Assembly (NCBI GenBank): GCA_019637435.1
Contig: JAHBVO010000001.1
Span: forward strand, 186,001-250,000
DNA from: Candidatus Obscuribacterales bacterium
GTDB taxonomy: Bacteria; Cyanobacteriota; Vampirovibrionia; Obscuribacterales; Obscuribacteraceae
Direction of reading: 5' to 3'
DNA length: 64,000 bases
Part shown: positions 45,338 through 54,737 of the stretch, piece after piece
How the letters are laid out: the number at the start of each line of letters is the position of its first letter
Position numbering within the stretch: the first letter of the stretch is position 1
Translations under genes and position numbers: made by a program
Notes under the pieces: generated by a model
Told to the model about the DNA's origin: nothing
Databases searched by the model: none
The model's input: only the letters and a program-made list of their open reading frames with translations

Positions 45338-47572
45338 TCAATTGCTTGTCAGCAAATCTTCAATGCGAATCGGCAAATCGCGAACTCGTATTCCGGTGGC
45401 ATGGTAGACCGCATTTGCAATTGCTGGAGCAATGCCTGCCAAGCCGATCTCTCCAACTCCCTTTGCACCGTAGCTGTTTAATTCCTTGTTGGGCGTTTCC
45501 AAAAAGTGCACGTCAATGTGCGGCATGTCCGCGTGGACCGGCAGAATATATTCAGCGAAGTTACTGTTGAGTGGAGCGCCTTTCATCGGCTCATAGTGCC
45601 CTCCTTCGAAGAGCGCCATGCCGATACCCATCACGATTGCTCCCTCAATTTGATTGCGAGCGGATTTAGGGTTGATGATTCGACCGCTATCGATCACGGA
45701 GACTACTCTCGATACGCGCAGTCTGGCTGTCTCCCTTTGCCAGGTTACTTCAACAAATTGAGCCCCGTATGCGTGTCTCGACACTTTTGCGTCTTCTTTA
45801 TTACCGAAAGTGCCGGCTGACTTGCCCTTTCCTGAGATGAGCCTGAAGCCCGCTTGTTGCATCAGTTTGTGGAAGTCGATCCCGTCAGATTCGGAACCGT
45901 TCCTTCTAAAAATTTTGCCGTTATTGAACTCAAGCTCTTTTACGTCAACATCTTTGAACGGCGATTCTTGTGCTTGCGACGCTGCTGCCAGCAGTGATTG
46001 CGTTGCTTTCTTTGCTGCTTCGCAGAGCGCGGGCACGAGCGAACCTGTTGCCATTGAGCCGCCGGAGAATGGACCTGGAGGAAGTGCGGAGTCTCCTATC
46101 ACCACGTCTATTCTGTCGAGTGGAACGCGCAGCTCTTCGGCAGCCATCTGGCCAAAAACAGTGTAGGTACCTGTTCCAATATCTTGCGTTCCGCAGGCAA
46201 CTTTGATCGATCCATCATCTATCAGTTCAACTGTCACCTCCGCTGGAACGCGTTCTGCAATCCAGCCGGCGCCGGCCGTTCCCCACCCAAGAACGAGTCC
46301 GTCCTTTTTCATTGAGCCCACGGTCGCATTTCGGTCTTTCCATCCGAATTTTTCGGCGCCGATTCTATAACACTCTAGTAACTCTCTCGTTGCGAAAGGA
46401 ATGTCTAAGCCTTCGTCATGCTTCGGTTCATTGACTCGGCGAAGTTGAATCGGGTCCATGTTTAACTTAACTGCCAGTTCGTCAAGCGCCGACTCGGTCG
46501 CCCAGAGCCCGGGAACGGCTCCCGGCCCACGCATGGACGTCGGGTTTCCAACGTTCCTCTTCACTATTGCCGAACGAATCACGACGTTAGGACAGCTGTA
46601 GAAGTATTTTGTAGCTTCGCCGCAACCTTCTTTGTATTCGTCGAGAATGGAGTCGTGGTTTGCGAAGTCGTGCTGAAGTGAAGACAGTCGACCGGCGTCA
46701 TCCGCACTCAGACGAATGCGCTGTTCAATCGCGGGACGATGACCGGCGGCATGAAAAACTTGTTTTCGCGACAGGACTAACTTAACCGGTTTTCTAAGCT
46801 CGCGCGCAATTGTGGCTGCCAATGCGCTTTGCGACCACGGCCACAGCTTGCCACCAAATCCGGAGCCAAGGAATTTCGTAACGACGCGAACGTTATCCTG
46901 TTCGACTCCGAGGTATTGTGCCAGCACGTTTCTAAAATTAACTACGGCCTGAGTCGTTTCGTAAAGTGTGAAATTAGTTCCGTCGAATGTAGCGATCGAT
47001 GCATGTAATTCGATAGCTGAGTGAAATTCAGCTTTCTGCCTGTAGGTCTCGTCGAATTTGTGTTTTGCCGATTTGAATGCAGCATCAGCATCACCGCGCT
47101 CGTGCTCGACTTTAAACTTGCCGGCGGCAAGCAAATTTGAATCGACGCTAGGTGTTTTTGCATCATAAGACACCACTACTGCGTCTGCCGCAGCAACGGC
47201 TTGTTCGTAGGTCTGAGCGACAGCCACTGCGACGTACTGACCATAGTAGCGGATCACATTATCCGATAGCGCCGGGCGCGCTTCGTCCGTGATGAGCTGG
47301 ACGTCTTTTAGCGGTGCGATGCGATAGATCTTAGGTAAATTCTCCTTATGATAAATCGCGATTACTCCTGGCATTTTTTGAGCGCGTGATGTATCAATCG
47401 ATTTGATTGTGCCATTGGATATGGTGGCACCCACTGCGACTGCGTAGACCATTCCCGGAAATTGATGGTCCGAGGCGTACTTTGCGGCGCCGGTAACCTT
47501 GAGCGGTCCGTCAATGCGATTGGTCGGTTTGCCTACTACTGTTTTGTTATCTTTTTCAGTTTCGATACTCAC
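45338..47572 (-). CDS. Aldehyde oxidoreductase, molybdenum-cofactor-binding subunit (PaoC/XdhA type)
   Basis: 744-residue large subunit of a xanthine-oxidase-family hydroxylase, closest in layout to periplasmic PaoABC. It binds molybdopterin and carries the active site. Visible: RIDGPLKVTGAAKYASD at the N-terminus, YYGQYVAVAVAQTYEQA, the cofactor loop GSGFGGKLWPW, RGPGAVPGLWATESALDE, CGTQDIGTGTYTVFGQMAAEEL, and GVGEIGLAGIAPAIANAV, whose Glu is the catalytic base. Substrate is not predictable; aldehydes or N-heterocycles are typical. It starts at GTG 47572 with AAGG upstream, 12 bp after the FAD subunit gene. It has no signal peptide of its own and would be exported with the Tat-bearing partner. 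Confidence 0.9.
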   Translation of the reverse strand: MSIETEKDNKTVVGKPTNRIDGPLKVTGAAKYASDHQFPGMVYAVAVGATISNGTIKSIDTSRAQKMPGVIAIYHKENLPKIYRIAPLKDVQLITDEARPALSDNVIRYYGQYVAVAVAQTYEQAVAAADAVVVSYDAKTPSVDSNLLAAGKFKVEHERGDADAAFKSAKHKFDETYRQKAEFHSAIELHASIATFDGTNFTLYETTQAVVNFRNVLAQYLGVEQDNVRVVTKFLGSGFGGKLWPWSQSALAATIARELRKPVKLVLSRKQVFHAAGHRPAIEQRIRLSADDAGRLSSLQHDFANHDSILDEYKEGCGEATKYFYSCPNVVIRSAIVKRNVGNPTSMRGPGAVPGLWATESALDELAVKLNMDPIQLRRVNEPKHDEGLDIPFATRELLECYRIGAEKFGWKDRNATVGSMKKDGLVLGWGTAGAGWIAERVPAEVTVELIDDGSIKVACGTQDIGTGTYTVFGQMAAEELRVPLDRIDVVIGDSALPPGPFSGGSMATGSLVPALCEAAKKATQSLLAAASQAQESPFKDVDVKELEFNNGKIFRRNGSESDGIDFHKLMQQAGFRLISGKGKSAGTFGNKEDAKVSRHAYGAQFVEVTWQRETARLRVSRVVSVIDSGRIINPKSARNQIEGAIVMGIGMALFEGGHYEPMKGAPLNSNFAEYILPVHADMPHIDVHFLETPNKELNSYGAKGVGEIGLAGIAPAIANAVYHATGIRVRDLPIRIEDLLTSN

Positions 47573-47584
47573 GTCGATTTTACC

Positions 47585-48586
47585 TTATGCTTGAGACGTC
47601 GCTGTGTTTAAGGAGTGGATGAGGCAACGCTTCGCTAATTCGACTTTGAATTTGTTGTCTCTTAGTGGTTTCGCGTTACTAAGCAGCTTCTCTGCGGCTG
47701 CAGCGAATGCGCCGGTGTCTGCATTTTTGCCTTCGAGAGCCTTCTCAACTTCTCCGGCCCTCCAGGGTTTCGTTCCAATGCCGCCCATCGCGACCCTCAA
47801 AAAACTGATTCTGTTGCCGTTCATTTGAACAAAAACAGCTGCGGATGCGAGTGCGAATTCATATGATGCTCGATCTCGCAGTTTCAAATACTGTGAAATT
47901 GTTCCAGCCGGAAGCGGGTCGATGTGCACATAAGTTATGATCTCTCCCGGTTGCATAACCGTTTCAATATGCGGTGTCTCTCCGGGCTCTTTATAGAACT
48001 CCGTGATCGCAACGACGCGATTTCCTGATTTACTCTCGATTTCAATTTTTGCGTCAAGTGCCATCAGCGCAACGTTCATATCTGATGGGTTGCTTGCCAC
48101 GCAGTGCTCACTCGTTCCCATAATGGCAAGATTTCTATGCTCACCCTCGATTGCGGGACAGCCGGAACCCGGCTCGCGCTTGTTGCAAGCGTATGCCGGA
48201 TCTCTGAAGTAGGAACATCTCGTCCGCTGAAGTAGGTTACCACCAGTGGTGGCACGATTACGCAACTGCGTGGAGGCTCCGGCAAGGATCGCCTCCGACA
48301 GTGCGGCGTAGTGCGTTTTCACATATGGGTGATTGGCTAAGTCTGAGTTGCGAACCAGGGCACCAATCTTGAGGCCGCCCTGCTTGGTCGTTTCAATCTT
48401 GTCCAGGGGAAGTCCTGTAATGTCCATCAAAGTTGACGGTGCTTCGACGTTCAACTTCATAAGGTCTACCAGTGTGGTACCGCCGGCGATGAACCTGAAG
48501 TTTGGCACATCTAACTTATCTGAAGTTGGTGCTTCCTTGAGTGCGTTGCTCAAGTTGTTGGGTTTCGAATAATCAAAAGTTTTCAA
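47585..48586 (-). CDS. Aldehyde oxidoreductase, FAD-binding subunit with [4Fe-4S] motif (PaoB type)
   Basis: 333-residue medium subunit that passes electrons between the iron-sulfur subunit and the acceptor. FIAGGTTLVDLMK at about residue 32 and TTGGNLLQRTRC near 112 are FAD-binding signatures. The cysteines in RCSYFRDPAYACNKREPGSGC and a downstream SEHCVASNPSD match the extra [4Fe-4S] cluster site known in PaoB and in 4-hydroxybenzoyl-CoA reductase relatives. The start is TTG 48586, with GGGAG about 9 nt upstream. It is the middle gene of the leftward three-gene operon (17 bp after the small subunit). Confidence 0.9.
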   Translation of the reverse strand: MKTFDYSKPNNLSNALKEAPTSDKLDVPNFRFIAGGTTLVDLMKLNVEAPSTLMDITGLPLDKIETTKQGGLKIGALVRNSDLANHPYVKTHYAALSEAILAGASTQLRNRATTGGNLLQRTRCSYFRDPAYACNKREPGSGCPAIEGEHRNLAIMGTSEHCVASNPSDMNVALMALDAKIEIESKSGNRVVAITEFYKEPGETPHIETVMQPGEIITYVHIDPLPAGTISQYLKLRDRASYEFALASAAVFVQMNGNRISFLRVAMGGIGTKPWRAGEVEKALEGKNADTGAFAAAAEKLLSNAKPLRDNKFKVELAKRCLIHSLNTATSQA

Positions 48587-48603
48587 CGTAAATAGCTCCC
48601 AAT

Positions 48604-49224
48604 CTAACCAGCATCACGAACTTGTTTAATCGCCGCCAGGATATTTTGATATGCGCCGCACCTGCAGATGTTTCCGCTCATAGCTTCTCTGATATCGGCG
48701 TCTGATTTTCCACAGCCCTCTTTCAAGAGCGCGGTTGCAGACATAATTTGACCGGAAGTGCAGTAACCGCATTGGTAAGCATCGCAGTCCACGAATGCCT
48801 TCTGCATAGGATGAAGCTTCTCTGGTGTCCCGAGTCCGTCGATAGTGGTGACCTCTTGGTCCTGGCACATAATCGCCAGAGTCAGGCAGGAATTGATTCG
48901 ACGTCCGTCGAGGTGCACGGTGCAGGCGCCACATTGTCCATGATCACAACCTTTTTTGGTTCCCGTTATGTTCAGGTTCTCACGCAGGCAGTCGAGCAGA
49001 GTAGTTCGGGGATCGACTTTCAGATCCCGGCGCTGTTTGTTGACTACGAAACTTAATGGTATCGCTCCCGGTATCACCGGCTTTTTTTCCGGTTCTCCTT
49101 CTTCTGCTTTTGCAGGAAGATTTCCTGCTGCGGCTGCAGCGCCGGCGAGCCCCATGTGCGTTAAAAAGGTTCTGCGGCTGACATTCTTCTTTGTCCAATC
49201 TTTCTTTTCGTTGGAATCCATCAT
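48604..49224 (-). CDS. Aldehyde oxidoreductase, [2Fe-2S] subunit with Tat signal (PaoA type)
   Basis: About 206 residues. The N-terminus carries a twin-arginine signal (SRRTFLTHMGLAGAAAAAG, cleavage near AKA), so the folded complex is probably exported to the periplasm. A plant-type ferredoxin domain follows, with CDHGQCGACTVHLDGRRINSC for the first cluster, then a helical domain with YQCGYCTSGQ and NICRCGAY for the second. It is the first gene of the operon. In-frame starts exist at GTG 49230, ATG 49224 and ATG 49221; the ATGs sit after a GTGAG ribosome-site-like run, so 49224 is chosen. No XdhC-type maturation chaperone (PaoD) gene is present in the window. Confidence 0.9.
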   Translation of the reverse strand: MMDSNEKKDWTKKNVSRRTFLTHMGLAGAAAAAGNLPAKAEEGEPEKKPVIPGAIPLSFVVNKQRRDLKVDPRTTLLDCLRENLNITGTKKGCDHGQCGACTVHLDGRRINSCLTLAIMCQDQEVTTIDGLGTPEKLHPMQKAFVDCDAYQCGYCTSGQIMSATALLKEGCGKSDADIREAMSGNICRCGAYQNILAAIKQVRDAG

Positions 49225-49289
49225 TCTCACCGTCGCAAATTCGAAATCATGAAGGATTTAAATTAGCACAGTTTCATGACGGCGGTGAT

Positions 49290-49321
49290 TAAACCGATAA
49301 GGACCGGCCCCATGCGGTTTA
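49290..49321 (-). terminator. Possible hairpin between the orphan 747 aa gene and the oxidoreductase operon
   Basis: TAAACCG (49290-49296) pairs with CGGTTTA (49315-49321); the loop holds a further GG/CC core. It lies 40 nt beyond the stop of the upstream leftward gene and before the Tat subunit. The stem is short and no clear T-run follows on the minus strand. Confidence 0.35.
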
Positions 49322-49361
49322 GACAAGAAAAGTCAAGAGATGACTTGGATGCCTTCAGCGG

Positions 49362-51605
49362 CTACGCAGCCTTCATGCGATCGCGAACGAACTCTTCCGG
49401 GCTGAAGGTTGTGGAAGAGAGAGTTCCAATTTTGTTCAGATCCGCAAGTCTAGTCGCATCCGAGATTCCAGCGCGTGAAGCGTATGTTGTGGTTCTTTCG
49501 GAGCGTTCTGCCTGGCTAAAAGCTGTTTGGGCAATGCTGAGCGATAGCTGAATCGGAATTGAGTTCAGGAGGTCGTTGCCGAGAGCGCTGAGAGCAGCAT
49601 TCGCTACGCCAAAAGCTTCCGATGCTATCGATTTAGCAACAGTTATCGCTGCAGGGCTGCCGCTCCGTGAGATGGAAAGCGAGATGCTCCCTAGAGTATT
49701 TACCTCACTTGTCGTAACTTGTGAGATGCTGCTGTTTTCTTTTTGCTCTTCGCAATCGGCGCATTCCGGTTTATTCCACCACTCTGATTCTTCGGCGCCG
49801 ACACTGCTGATTATATTTCCGTCTGCGTCCGTCAACGTTCCGTCTGGTTTCAACAGAGTGCCATCTTCCAAGCTTTTCAATCCGCTTCCATCAAGATTGA
49901 ACTGATCCGTTTTCAATCCGGAGTTGGGATTAAAGTCTACGAGTGTCTTTCCATCTCCGCCTTCGATGCTTAAACCGCCTTCTCGTTTAACATTCGCTTT
50001 CTCGCCATCGGGCTTTACCAACTGTAGATCGTCGGTCTTGTCTGCAGGAAGAATAATGTGACCTTCCTCTTTGCCAGTGACCGGATCGGTCATTGCGATG
50101 TCGAACGAGCCGTCGTCGTTTTTCTTCACACCAACGCCATCGACTTCAATCCGTTCTCCTCTTGCGCGTTCGCCAAGCTGTTTGAAGAGTTCCTTTAAAT
50201 GTTCTTGCACTTTCTGCCGAGCTTCATCAATCTCGTTCGGAACTTCCTGGTCCTTTCCATCCGGTCCTACTAGTGCCAGTTGGTCAGCTGCATTCAATCT
50301 GTATTCTTTTCCGTCGTGGAAAATTTGGGCGTTCCGTTTATCAACGTCCGTCAATGAATGCGTCTTGCTATCATGCGATTGAAGCAATAATTGATTTGTG
50401 GTGCCATCTTCGTTCTGCACGCGGAGAGCAGCAGCTCCCCGGTCTCCCAGCTCAGTCCGAATCTTGTCCAATTTCTCTTGAGACAGAGGACCTTCAATGT
50501 CGGCCGCCGCATTCACGCTTGTTTTGTTACCCTGTGCGTCGTAGTTGTAGTTGAAGAAAACGCCATCGTCCAGTTTTTGCATCAACTTGCCATCGGCATC
50601 GAAACGTTCCATCCTGTCTAAACTATATTTGCCGTCATCTCCTCTCGACATTTTTAGATCGAGTTTGGAACCGTCTTTCAGTGCAAGGTTGTAGGAACCG
50701 TCGTCACGTTGTTGTGCGATTACCTCCTCGCCCTTCTTGAGGAATGTGTCGCCGCCGGGCGTTCTCATCACTGTGACCATGCTGCCGCCAATCTCGACTG
50801 AGCCATCAGCGTAGGCGTCTCCCGGTAGCTCCAGACCTTTACTGCCCGCGTCTGTGGTACCGCTGTCGGTGGCACCCTCAAGATCCAGTTTATCTGCTCT
50901 GATTATCTCTTTCTCTACGTCGCCGAATTCATTTCTCGCTGAATCGTTCAGCGACCTCAGGTTCTCGTCAACCTGATTGCGCGGAATCAGATCCGACCGA
51001 TCGAAGCTCCACTCGCTTGCCGAACCGAAAATGTCAGAGATGTTCAAGTAATCATTTAAAGGTTCAGCAACATAGTCGTTAAATGTCTTCGATGCCCAGT
51101 CGCCCAGGTCCGAGAGCGCCTCGCCCAGCCCGTAGTCAGAAGCGCTCGTTTCTAAGTTCTTGCTTTCAGAACCTTTTGATTCGGGTTTCGATTCCACTGC
51201 GACTCTATCAGCTTGTTCTGCCTGATGTGTTGCCGCTTCCAGACCGGACTCGCCGCCAGGTTCATTACTGTCGAAAAAGGACAGCGCTCCAAACTTTTCA
51301 GCAATTGCAGGCGAGATTCCTTTGCTCAGCATCTTGGACACGCTTTGAACGGTCTCCGAGGTCGACTTCCAGATTTCGTCCAGCATCAATTCTGAGGCCG
51401 ACTCGGGTTTATCGCTAGCGTTATCGCTCTCGGTTGGTCTCTCGTTTGCGTTTACGCTTCCGCCTGCATCCTGTCTCTCGCCGCTTTGTCTGACTTCGTC
51501 GAACATCGACTGGGAGGCGTTCGCTTGCGAGTACTCCAGCGCGTTGGACTGGCCAGCCTTTTGGTCGGTTGAATCCTGTTGGGGTTGTTTCTCAACGGAA
51601 GCCAT
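49362..51605 (-). CDS. Orphan acidic multidomain protein, 747 aa, function unknown
   Basis: No family recognised. There is no signal peptide or membrane segment. Residues 1-200 are acidic and low-complexity (Gln, Ser, Glu rich). About 250-620 is beta-rich with recurring Asp/Gly hairpins such as GDDGKYSLDRMERFDADGK, NYNYDAQGNKTSV, GVKKNDDGSFDIAM and LLKPDGTLTDADGN; these recall secreted repeat or polymorphic-toxin-like proteins, without an identifiable toxin end. The last 130 residues are Ser/Ala-rich and helical, preceded by a C-x-x-C pair (ECADCEE) near 635. The start ATG 51605 has an excellent GAGGAA site at 51612-51617. The gene follows the MFS transporter by 117 bp on the same strand and may be cotranscribed. 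Confidence 0.7.
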   Translation of the reverse strand: MASVEKQPQQDSTDQKAGQSNALEYSQANASQSMFDEVRQSGERQDAGGSVNANERPTESDNASDKPESASELMLDEIWKSTSETVQSVSKMLSKGISPAIAEKFGALSFFDSNEPGGESGLEAATHQAEQADRVAVESKPESKGSESKNLETSASDYGLGEALSDLGDWASKTFNDYVAEPLNDYLNISDIFGSASEWSFDRSDLIPRNQVDENLRSLNDSARNEFGDVEKEIIRADKLDLEGATDSGTTDAGSKGLELPGDAYADGSVEIGGSMVTVMRTPGGDTFLKKGEEVIAQQRDDGSYNLALKDGSKLDLKMSRGDDGKYSLDRMERFDADGKLMQKLDDGVFFNYNYDAQGNKTSVNAAADIEGPLSQEKLDKIRTELGDRGAAALRVQNEDGTTNQLLLQSHDSKTHSLTDVDKRNAQIFHDGKEYRLNAADQLALVGPDGKDQEVPNEIDEARQKVQEHLKELFKQLGERARGERIEVDGVGVKKNDDGSFDIAMTDPVTGKEEGHIILPADKTDDLQLVKPDGEKANVKREGGLSIEGGDGKTLVDFNPNSGLKTDQFNLDGSGLKSLEDGTLLKPDGTLTDADGNIISSVGAEESEWWNKPECADCEEQKENSSISQVTTSEVNTLGSISLSISRSGSPAAITVAKSIASEAFGVANAALSALGNDLLNSIPIQLSLSIAQTAFSQAERSERTTTYASRAGISDATRLADLNKIGTLSSTTFSPEEFVRDRMKAA

Positions 51606-51722
51606 CAAAAATTCCTCAGACGCAGGGCTGAGTGCAAGCGATAGAAAGGGTCCGGGTCTAGTAAGAAGCTTAGACTAGCATCGCAAGTGTGAACTTTTGG
51701 TTCCCAAATTTTGATCGAAGGC

Positions 51723-53210
51723 TCAAATCTCTTCCAGTACTTTGCCTTTCGTCTCTTCCCCCAGGAAGAAAACAGCGGCAGCGGCCAGTACAAATGAACT
51801 CGCCCCCATGATGAACGCGCCTTGCTGTCCACTTTTCGTCAGAATTATGCCTACTAGTACGGGACCAAGCCAGGCTCCCACTCGACCAATGGAACTCGCG
51901 AAGCCGGAGCCGGTGGCGCGAGCATGGGTGGGATAGAGTTCCGGAGTATAAGCGTAAATTACCGACCACATACCGAACATAAAAAACTGCATGACCAAGC
52001 CGAAGATAAAGATTGAGTTGGTATCGTTGGCGGTGCCATAGAAATACGCGCTGGCCGCGCAACATAGCAAAGTCGTGATCATCATTGGTTTGCGTCCCCA
52101 TGCCTCGACTAACCACGCGGCGGTGAAGAAACCTGGAATGCCGGCAAGCGAAATGTTGATGATGTTCTCCGTCGACTTGGCAAAGTCCATGCCTTTTGCT
52201 TCCAACATTGCGCCGAACCAAGAAGTCAGACCGTAGTAGCCGAGCAGCGCGAAGAACCAGAGCATCCAGACCATAACAGTTCTCTTGATGTACTGCTTGC
52301 CGAAAATAGTTTTGATCGAGGCTCGGTCAGGTCCGCTTCCATCTCCGCACGGTGACGTCGCGCTAGAGTCAAAGTCTGTTTTTGAAACCGACTCATTTTC
52401 GTCGTTTTCCATTTTTGCGACTGAAACGGATTCTTCTGGTTTGGTGAGAACGGCCACACCGCCACCATGATTTTCGGCCGTGGTTTCCCCTATGGAAATG
52501 GAATCAGATGATTGCGTCTTTCCACTGCGTCTGAGCGCTTCTTCAACCTTTGTTTCAATGACGCTTATGACTTCAGTCGCCTTTGCTGTTTGTCCGGATT
52601 CAGCTAACCAGCGTGGTGACTCCGGCACCATTCGGCGAATGACCAGAACAAAAATTGCCGGAATTGCTTCGGCGACGAATGCCCCTCTCCACCCAAAGCT
52701 AGGCACTATGAACATTGCCAGCAATCCGGCAGCGATGAAGCCAACCGGCCACATTCCCTCGAGTAGCGCGACATATTTACCGCGTACACGTGCAGGCACG
52801 AATTCGCAGATCATGGATTGACCAACAGGAAGCTCCATGGCTAAACCAACGCCGAGCAGCACACGGAAGAACATCAACGCTTCCACGTTTGGCGAAAGCG
52901 CGCAAAACAGCGAGGCTAAACCCCATATGATTATGCTTGCGCGGAACACTACGATGCGTCCGTACTTGTCTGCGAGAACGCCCGCGCAACCTGCGCCGAT
53001 GAACATGCCCAGAAAACTCATGCTGGCGAGTAATCCCGCTTTCTCAGCGCTCAGCGCAAATTCCTGTTTGATAGACGACAGCACAAACGTCATCATTGCC
53101 ACATCCAGGCAGTCGAAAAACCAGGCAGTCGCAATCACGACGAAGATCATGCGTTGGTACGAGGTAATCGGGAGACGTTCCAGTCTCTGGGCAATGGATA
53201 GTGTGCTCAT
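51723..53210 (-). CDS. MFS transporter, 12 TM, with a long acidic central loop
   Basis: 495-residue major facilitator of the branch that includes sugar, nicotinate (NiaP) and aromatic-acid/SV2-like carriers; substrate unknown. Signatures: WFFDCLDVAMMTFVLSSI in TM1, the loop 2-3 motif GVLADKYGRIVVF, PVGQSMICEFVPARVRGK after TM4, and ELYPTHARATGSGFASSIGRVGAW before TM11. The cytoplasmic loop between TM6 and TM7 is expanded by about 80 residues rich in Ser, Glu and Asp. The frame continues upstream to 53528, but those codons have no homology and run into the divergent VWA gene; ATG 53210 begins the conserved MSTLSIAQRLERLP, so it is preferred. Confidence 0.88.
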   Translation of the reverse strand: MSTLSIAQRLERLPITSYQRMIFVVIATAWFFDCLDVAMMTFVLSSIKQEFALSAEKAGLLASMSFLGMFIGAGCAGVLADKYGRIVVFRASIIIWGLASLFCALSPNVEALMFFRVLLGVGLAMELPVGQSMICEFVPARVRGKYVALLEGMWPVGFIAAGLLAMFIVPSFGWRGAFVAEAIPAIFVLVIRRMVPESPRWLAESGQTAKATEVISVIETKVEEALRRSGKTQSSDSISIGETTAENHGGGVAVLTKPEESVSVAKMENDENESVSKTDFDSSATSPCGDGSGPDRASIKTIFGKQYIKRTVMVWMLWFFALLGYYGLTSWFGAMLEAKGMDFAKSTENIINISLAGIPGFFTAAWLVEAWGRKPMMITTLLCCAASAYFYGTANDTNSIFIFGLVMQFFMFGMWSVIYAYTPELYPTHARATGSGFASSIGRVGAWLGPVLVGIILTKSGQQGAFIMGASSFVLAAAAVFFLGEETKGKVLEEI

Positions 53211-53434
53211 ACGGGGGATTGTAAGCGGTTTTTCCCGGTGCCTGGTTAATCGAATTCTCATACACTGATGGTTCGTGGACTCACCGGGCCTACAAGGTTG
53301 CCAATTCAGGGATTTCCCCAGGACTGTTTCAGTACTAGAGTTGCCGAAATTCTGCGGCGGCTTAGTTAGTCTGTAAGCATGGTCGAAAAAACGCGACCGG
53401 CAGAAATTACGGCACAGGCGATAGGGGATTGAGC

Positions 53435-54508
53435 ATGAAAGCGAAAACGGTAGGAATTCTAGTTGTGGGAACGGTTTTGCTCTCCACCTGTGCCAGTATG
53501 ACCCTGGCTGCAAAAGATCTAGATTCAAAACCTGAAATCAAGGTTGAGCCCACCAAGGCGCAGTCGAACGAGCGGCCTCATATGGACCTGGCGTTTTGCA
53601 TTGATACTACCGGCTCGATGCAGGGTGAAATTGACATGGTGAAGAGTAAAGTCAAGGACCTCGTTGCCAAACTTTCCAGCGGAAAACCTGCTCCGGTTGT
53701 TCGAGTTGGTCTGGTTGCGTTTCGCGATCGGGGCGATGCCTATGTGACTAATGTTTATCCGTTCACCGAGGACATAGATAAGTTCGTCGGCGATATTTCT
53801 CAGTTGCAAGCCGATGGAGGAGGCGACGGTCCGGAGGCTCTCAATCAAGCACTTCACGCTTCGGTAAACGACCTTTCCTGGGACAAATCAAATAAAACAG
53901 CTAAGTTACTTTTCTTGATCGGCGACGCTGGACCGCACTATTATCCCAACGACTATAAGTGGGAAGATGAAGCGAAGAACGCGATTGCCAAAGGAATTCA
54001 GATCAACACGCTGGCATGTGATGGTCTGCAAAGCACCGGTGATGGTGGCATGGAAGTTTTTCAACAAATCGCAAAGCTTTCCGACGGTCAGTTTGAAAAC
54101 CTTGCATATCGGCAAATCGTTAAGGACGAGTCCGGCAAAGAGAAGACCGTCATAAGTTCCGGTGGGGCGGCCTATGAAATTGCCGACAGCGCTTCGCGTG
54201 AATGGAAGAGTGGAGCAAAAGCACTATCCGCCGCCGGTAAAGCAAAACCGGTAATGGCATCGCCAGTAGTGGCAGCCCGCTCGGCTGCCGGATACCGCTC
54301 GGCGCGCGCTTCCATGGTTCCGAGCCTTGCTGGCGCAACGAATGGAACAATAGGGGCTGAAGCGTACGGCGCTTTCGCTGATAGCGCTGCTAGTGCCGGA
54401 CCTTCTGCCGGTTTTGCTAGTGTGAATCGCAAGGACAGCAATCTTGATTCTTTGATGTATGACGCGGCTATGAAAAAAGCACGTGCCAAGTTGAACGTTT
54501 CCTACTAA
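53435..54508 (+). CDS. Secreted von Willebrand factor A domain protein
   Basis: 357 residues. The signal peptide covers about 1-26 (basic start, hydrophobic core). It could be cut at LAA by signal peptidase I; LSTC at 16-19 is a poor lipobox, so lipoprotein status is uncertain. The VWA domain covers about 50-230 with a metal-ion-dependent adhesion site DTTGS at 57-61 and later MIDAS elements GGGDGPEAL and FLIGDAGPHYY. Such domains bind protein partners through a divalent cation. Residues 240-357 are Ala/Ser-rich. ATG 53435 has AGGGGA at 53423-53428; an in-frame TTG at 53429 is less well placed. It is divergent from the MFS gene. Confidence 0.88.
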   Translation: MKAKTVGILVVGTVLLSTCASMTLAAKDLDSKPEIKVEPTKAQSNERPHMDLAFCIDTTGSMQGEIDMVKSKVKDLVAKLSSGKPAPVVRVGLVAFRDRGDAYVTNVYPFTEDIDKFVGDISQLQADGGGDGPEALNQALHASVNDLSWDKSNKTAKLLFLIGDAGPHYYPNDYKWEDEAKNAIAKGIQINTLACDGLQSTGDGGMEVFQQIAKLSDGQFENLAYRQIVKDESGKEKTVISSGGAAYEIADSASREWKSGAKALSAAGKAKPVMASPVVAARSAAGYRSARASMVPSLAGATNGTIGAEAYGAFADSAASAGPSAGFASVNRKDSNLDSLMYDAAMKKARAKLNVSY

Positions 54509-54567
54509 TGAATCGTTTAGCTACAAGTGAACTTGAATCTTTATGTGAGTTTTGACTGGTAAGTTCG

Positions 54568-54662
54568 GCTGACCTTTAATAGACACGGCGTGGTCAGCGT
54601 GTATTGGAGATGGCATTGAGAAGTGCCATCTTCAAACGCATGGGAAGATTCCCATATTGCGT
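54568..54662 (+). promoter_or_regulatory. Cluster of three hairpins between the VWA and EF-hand genes
   Basis: In 95 nt there are three stems: GCTGACC/GGTCAGC (54568-54574 with 54592-54598), an 11 bp stem 54605-54615 with 54624-54634 (one G-U, 8 nt loop), and ATGGGA/TCCCAT with an outer ACGC/GCGT (54636-54662). It starts 60 nt after the VWA stop and ends 75 nt before the next gene. No T-run follows. It could be a 3' processing region, a structured leader or a small RNA. Confidence 0.5.
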
Positions 54663-54737
54663 AATATCCCCACTGTTTTCGTGAGCGCGAAGCACTTATT
54701 GTGAGTGCAGGTTGGTTAGGAACAGGTGGGTTTCGTT

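Noticed and set aside
53211..53528. N-terminal extension of 106 residues on the MFS transporter
   Set aside because: The extension is not membrane-like, lacks homology, and overlaps the divergent VWA gene. ATG 53210 begins the conserved sequence.
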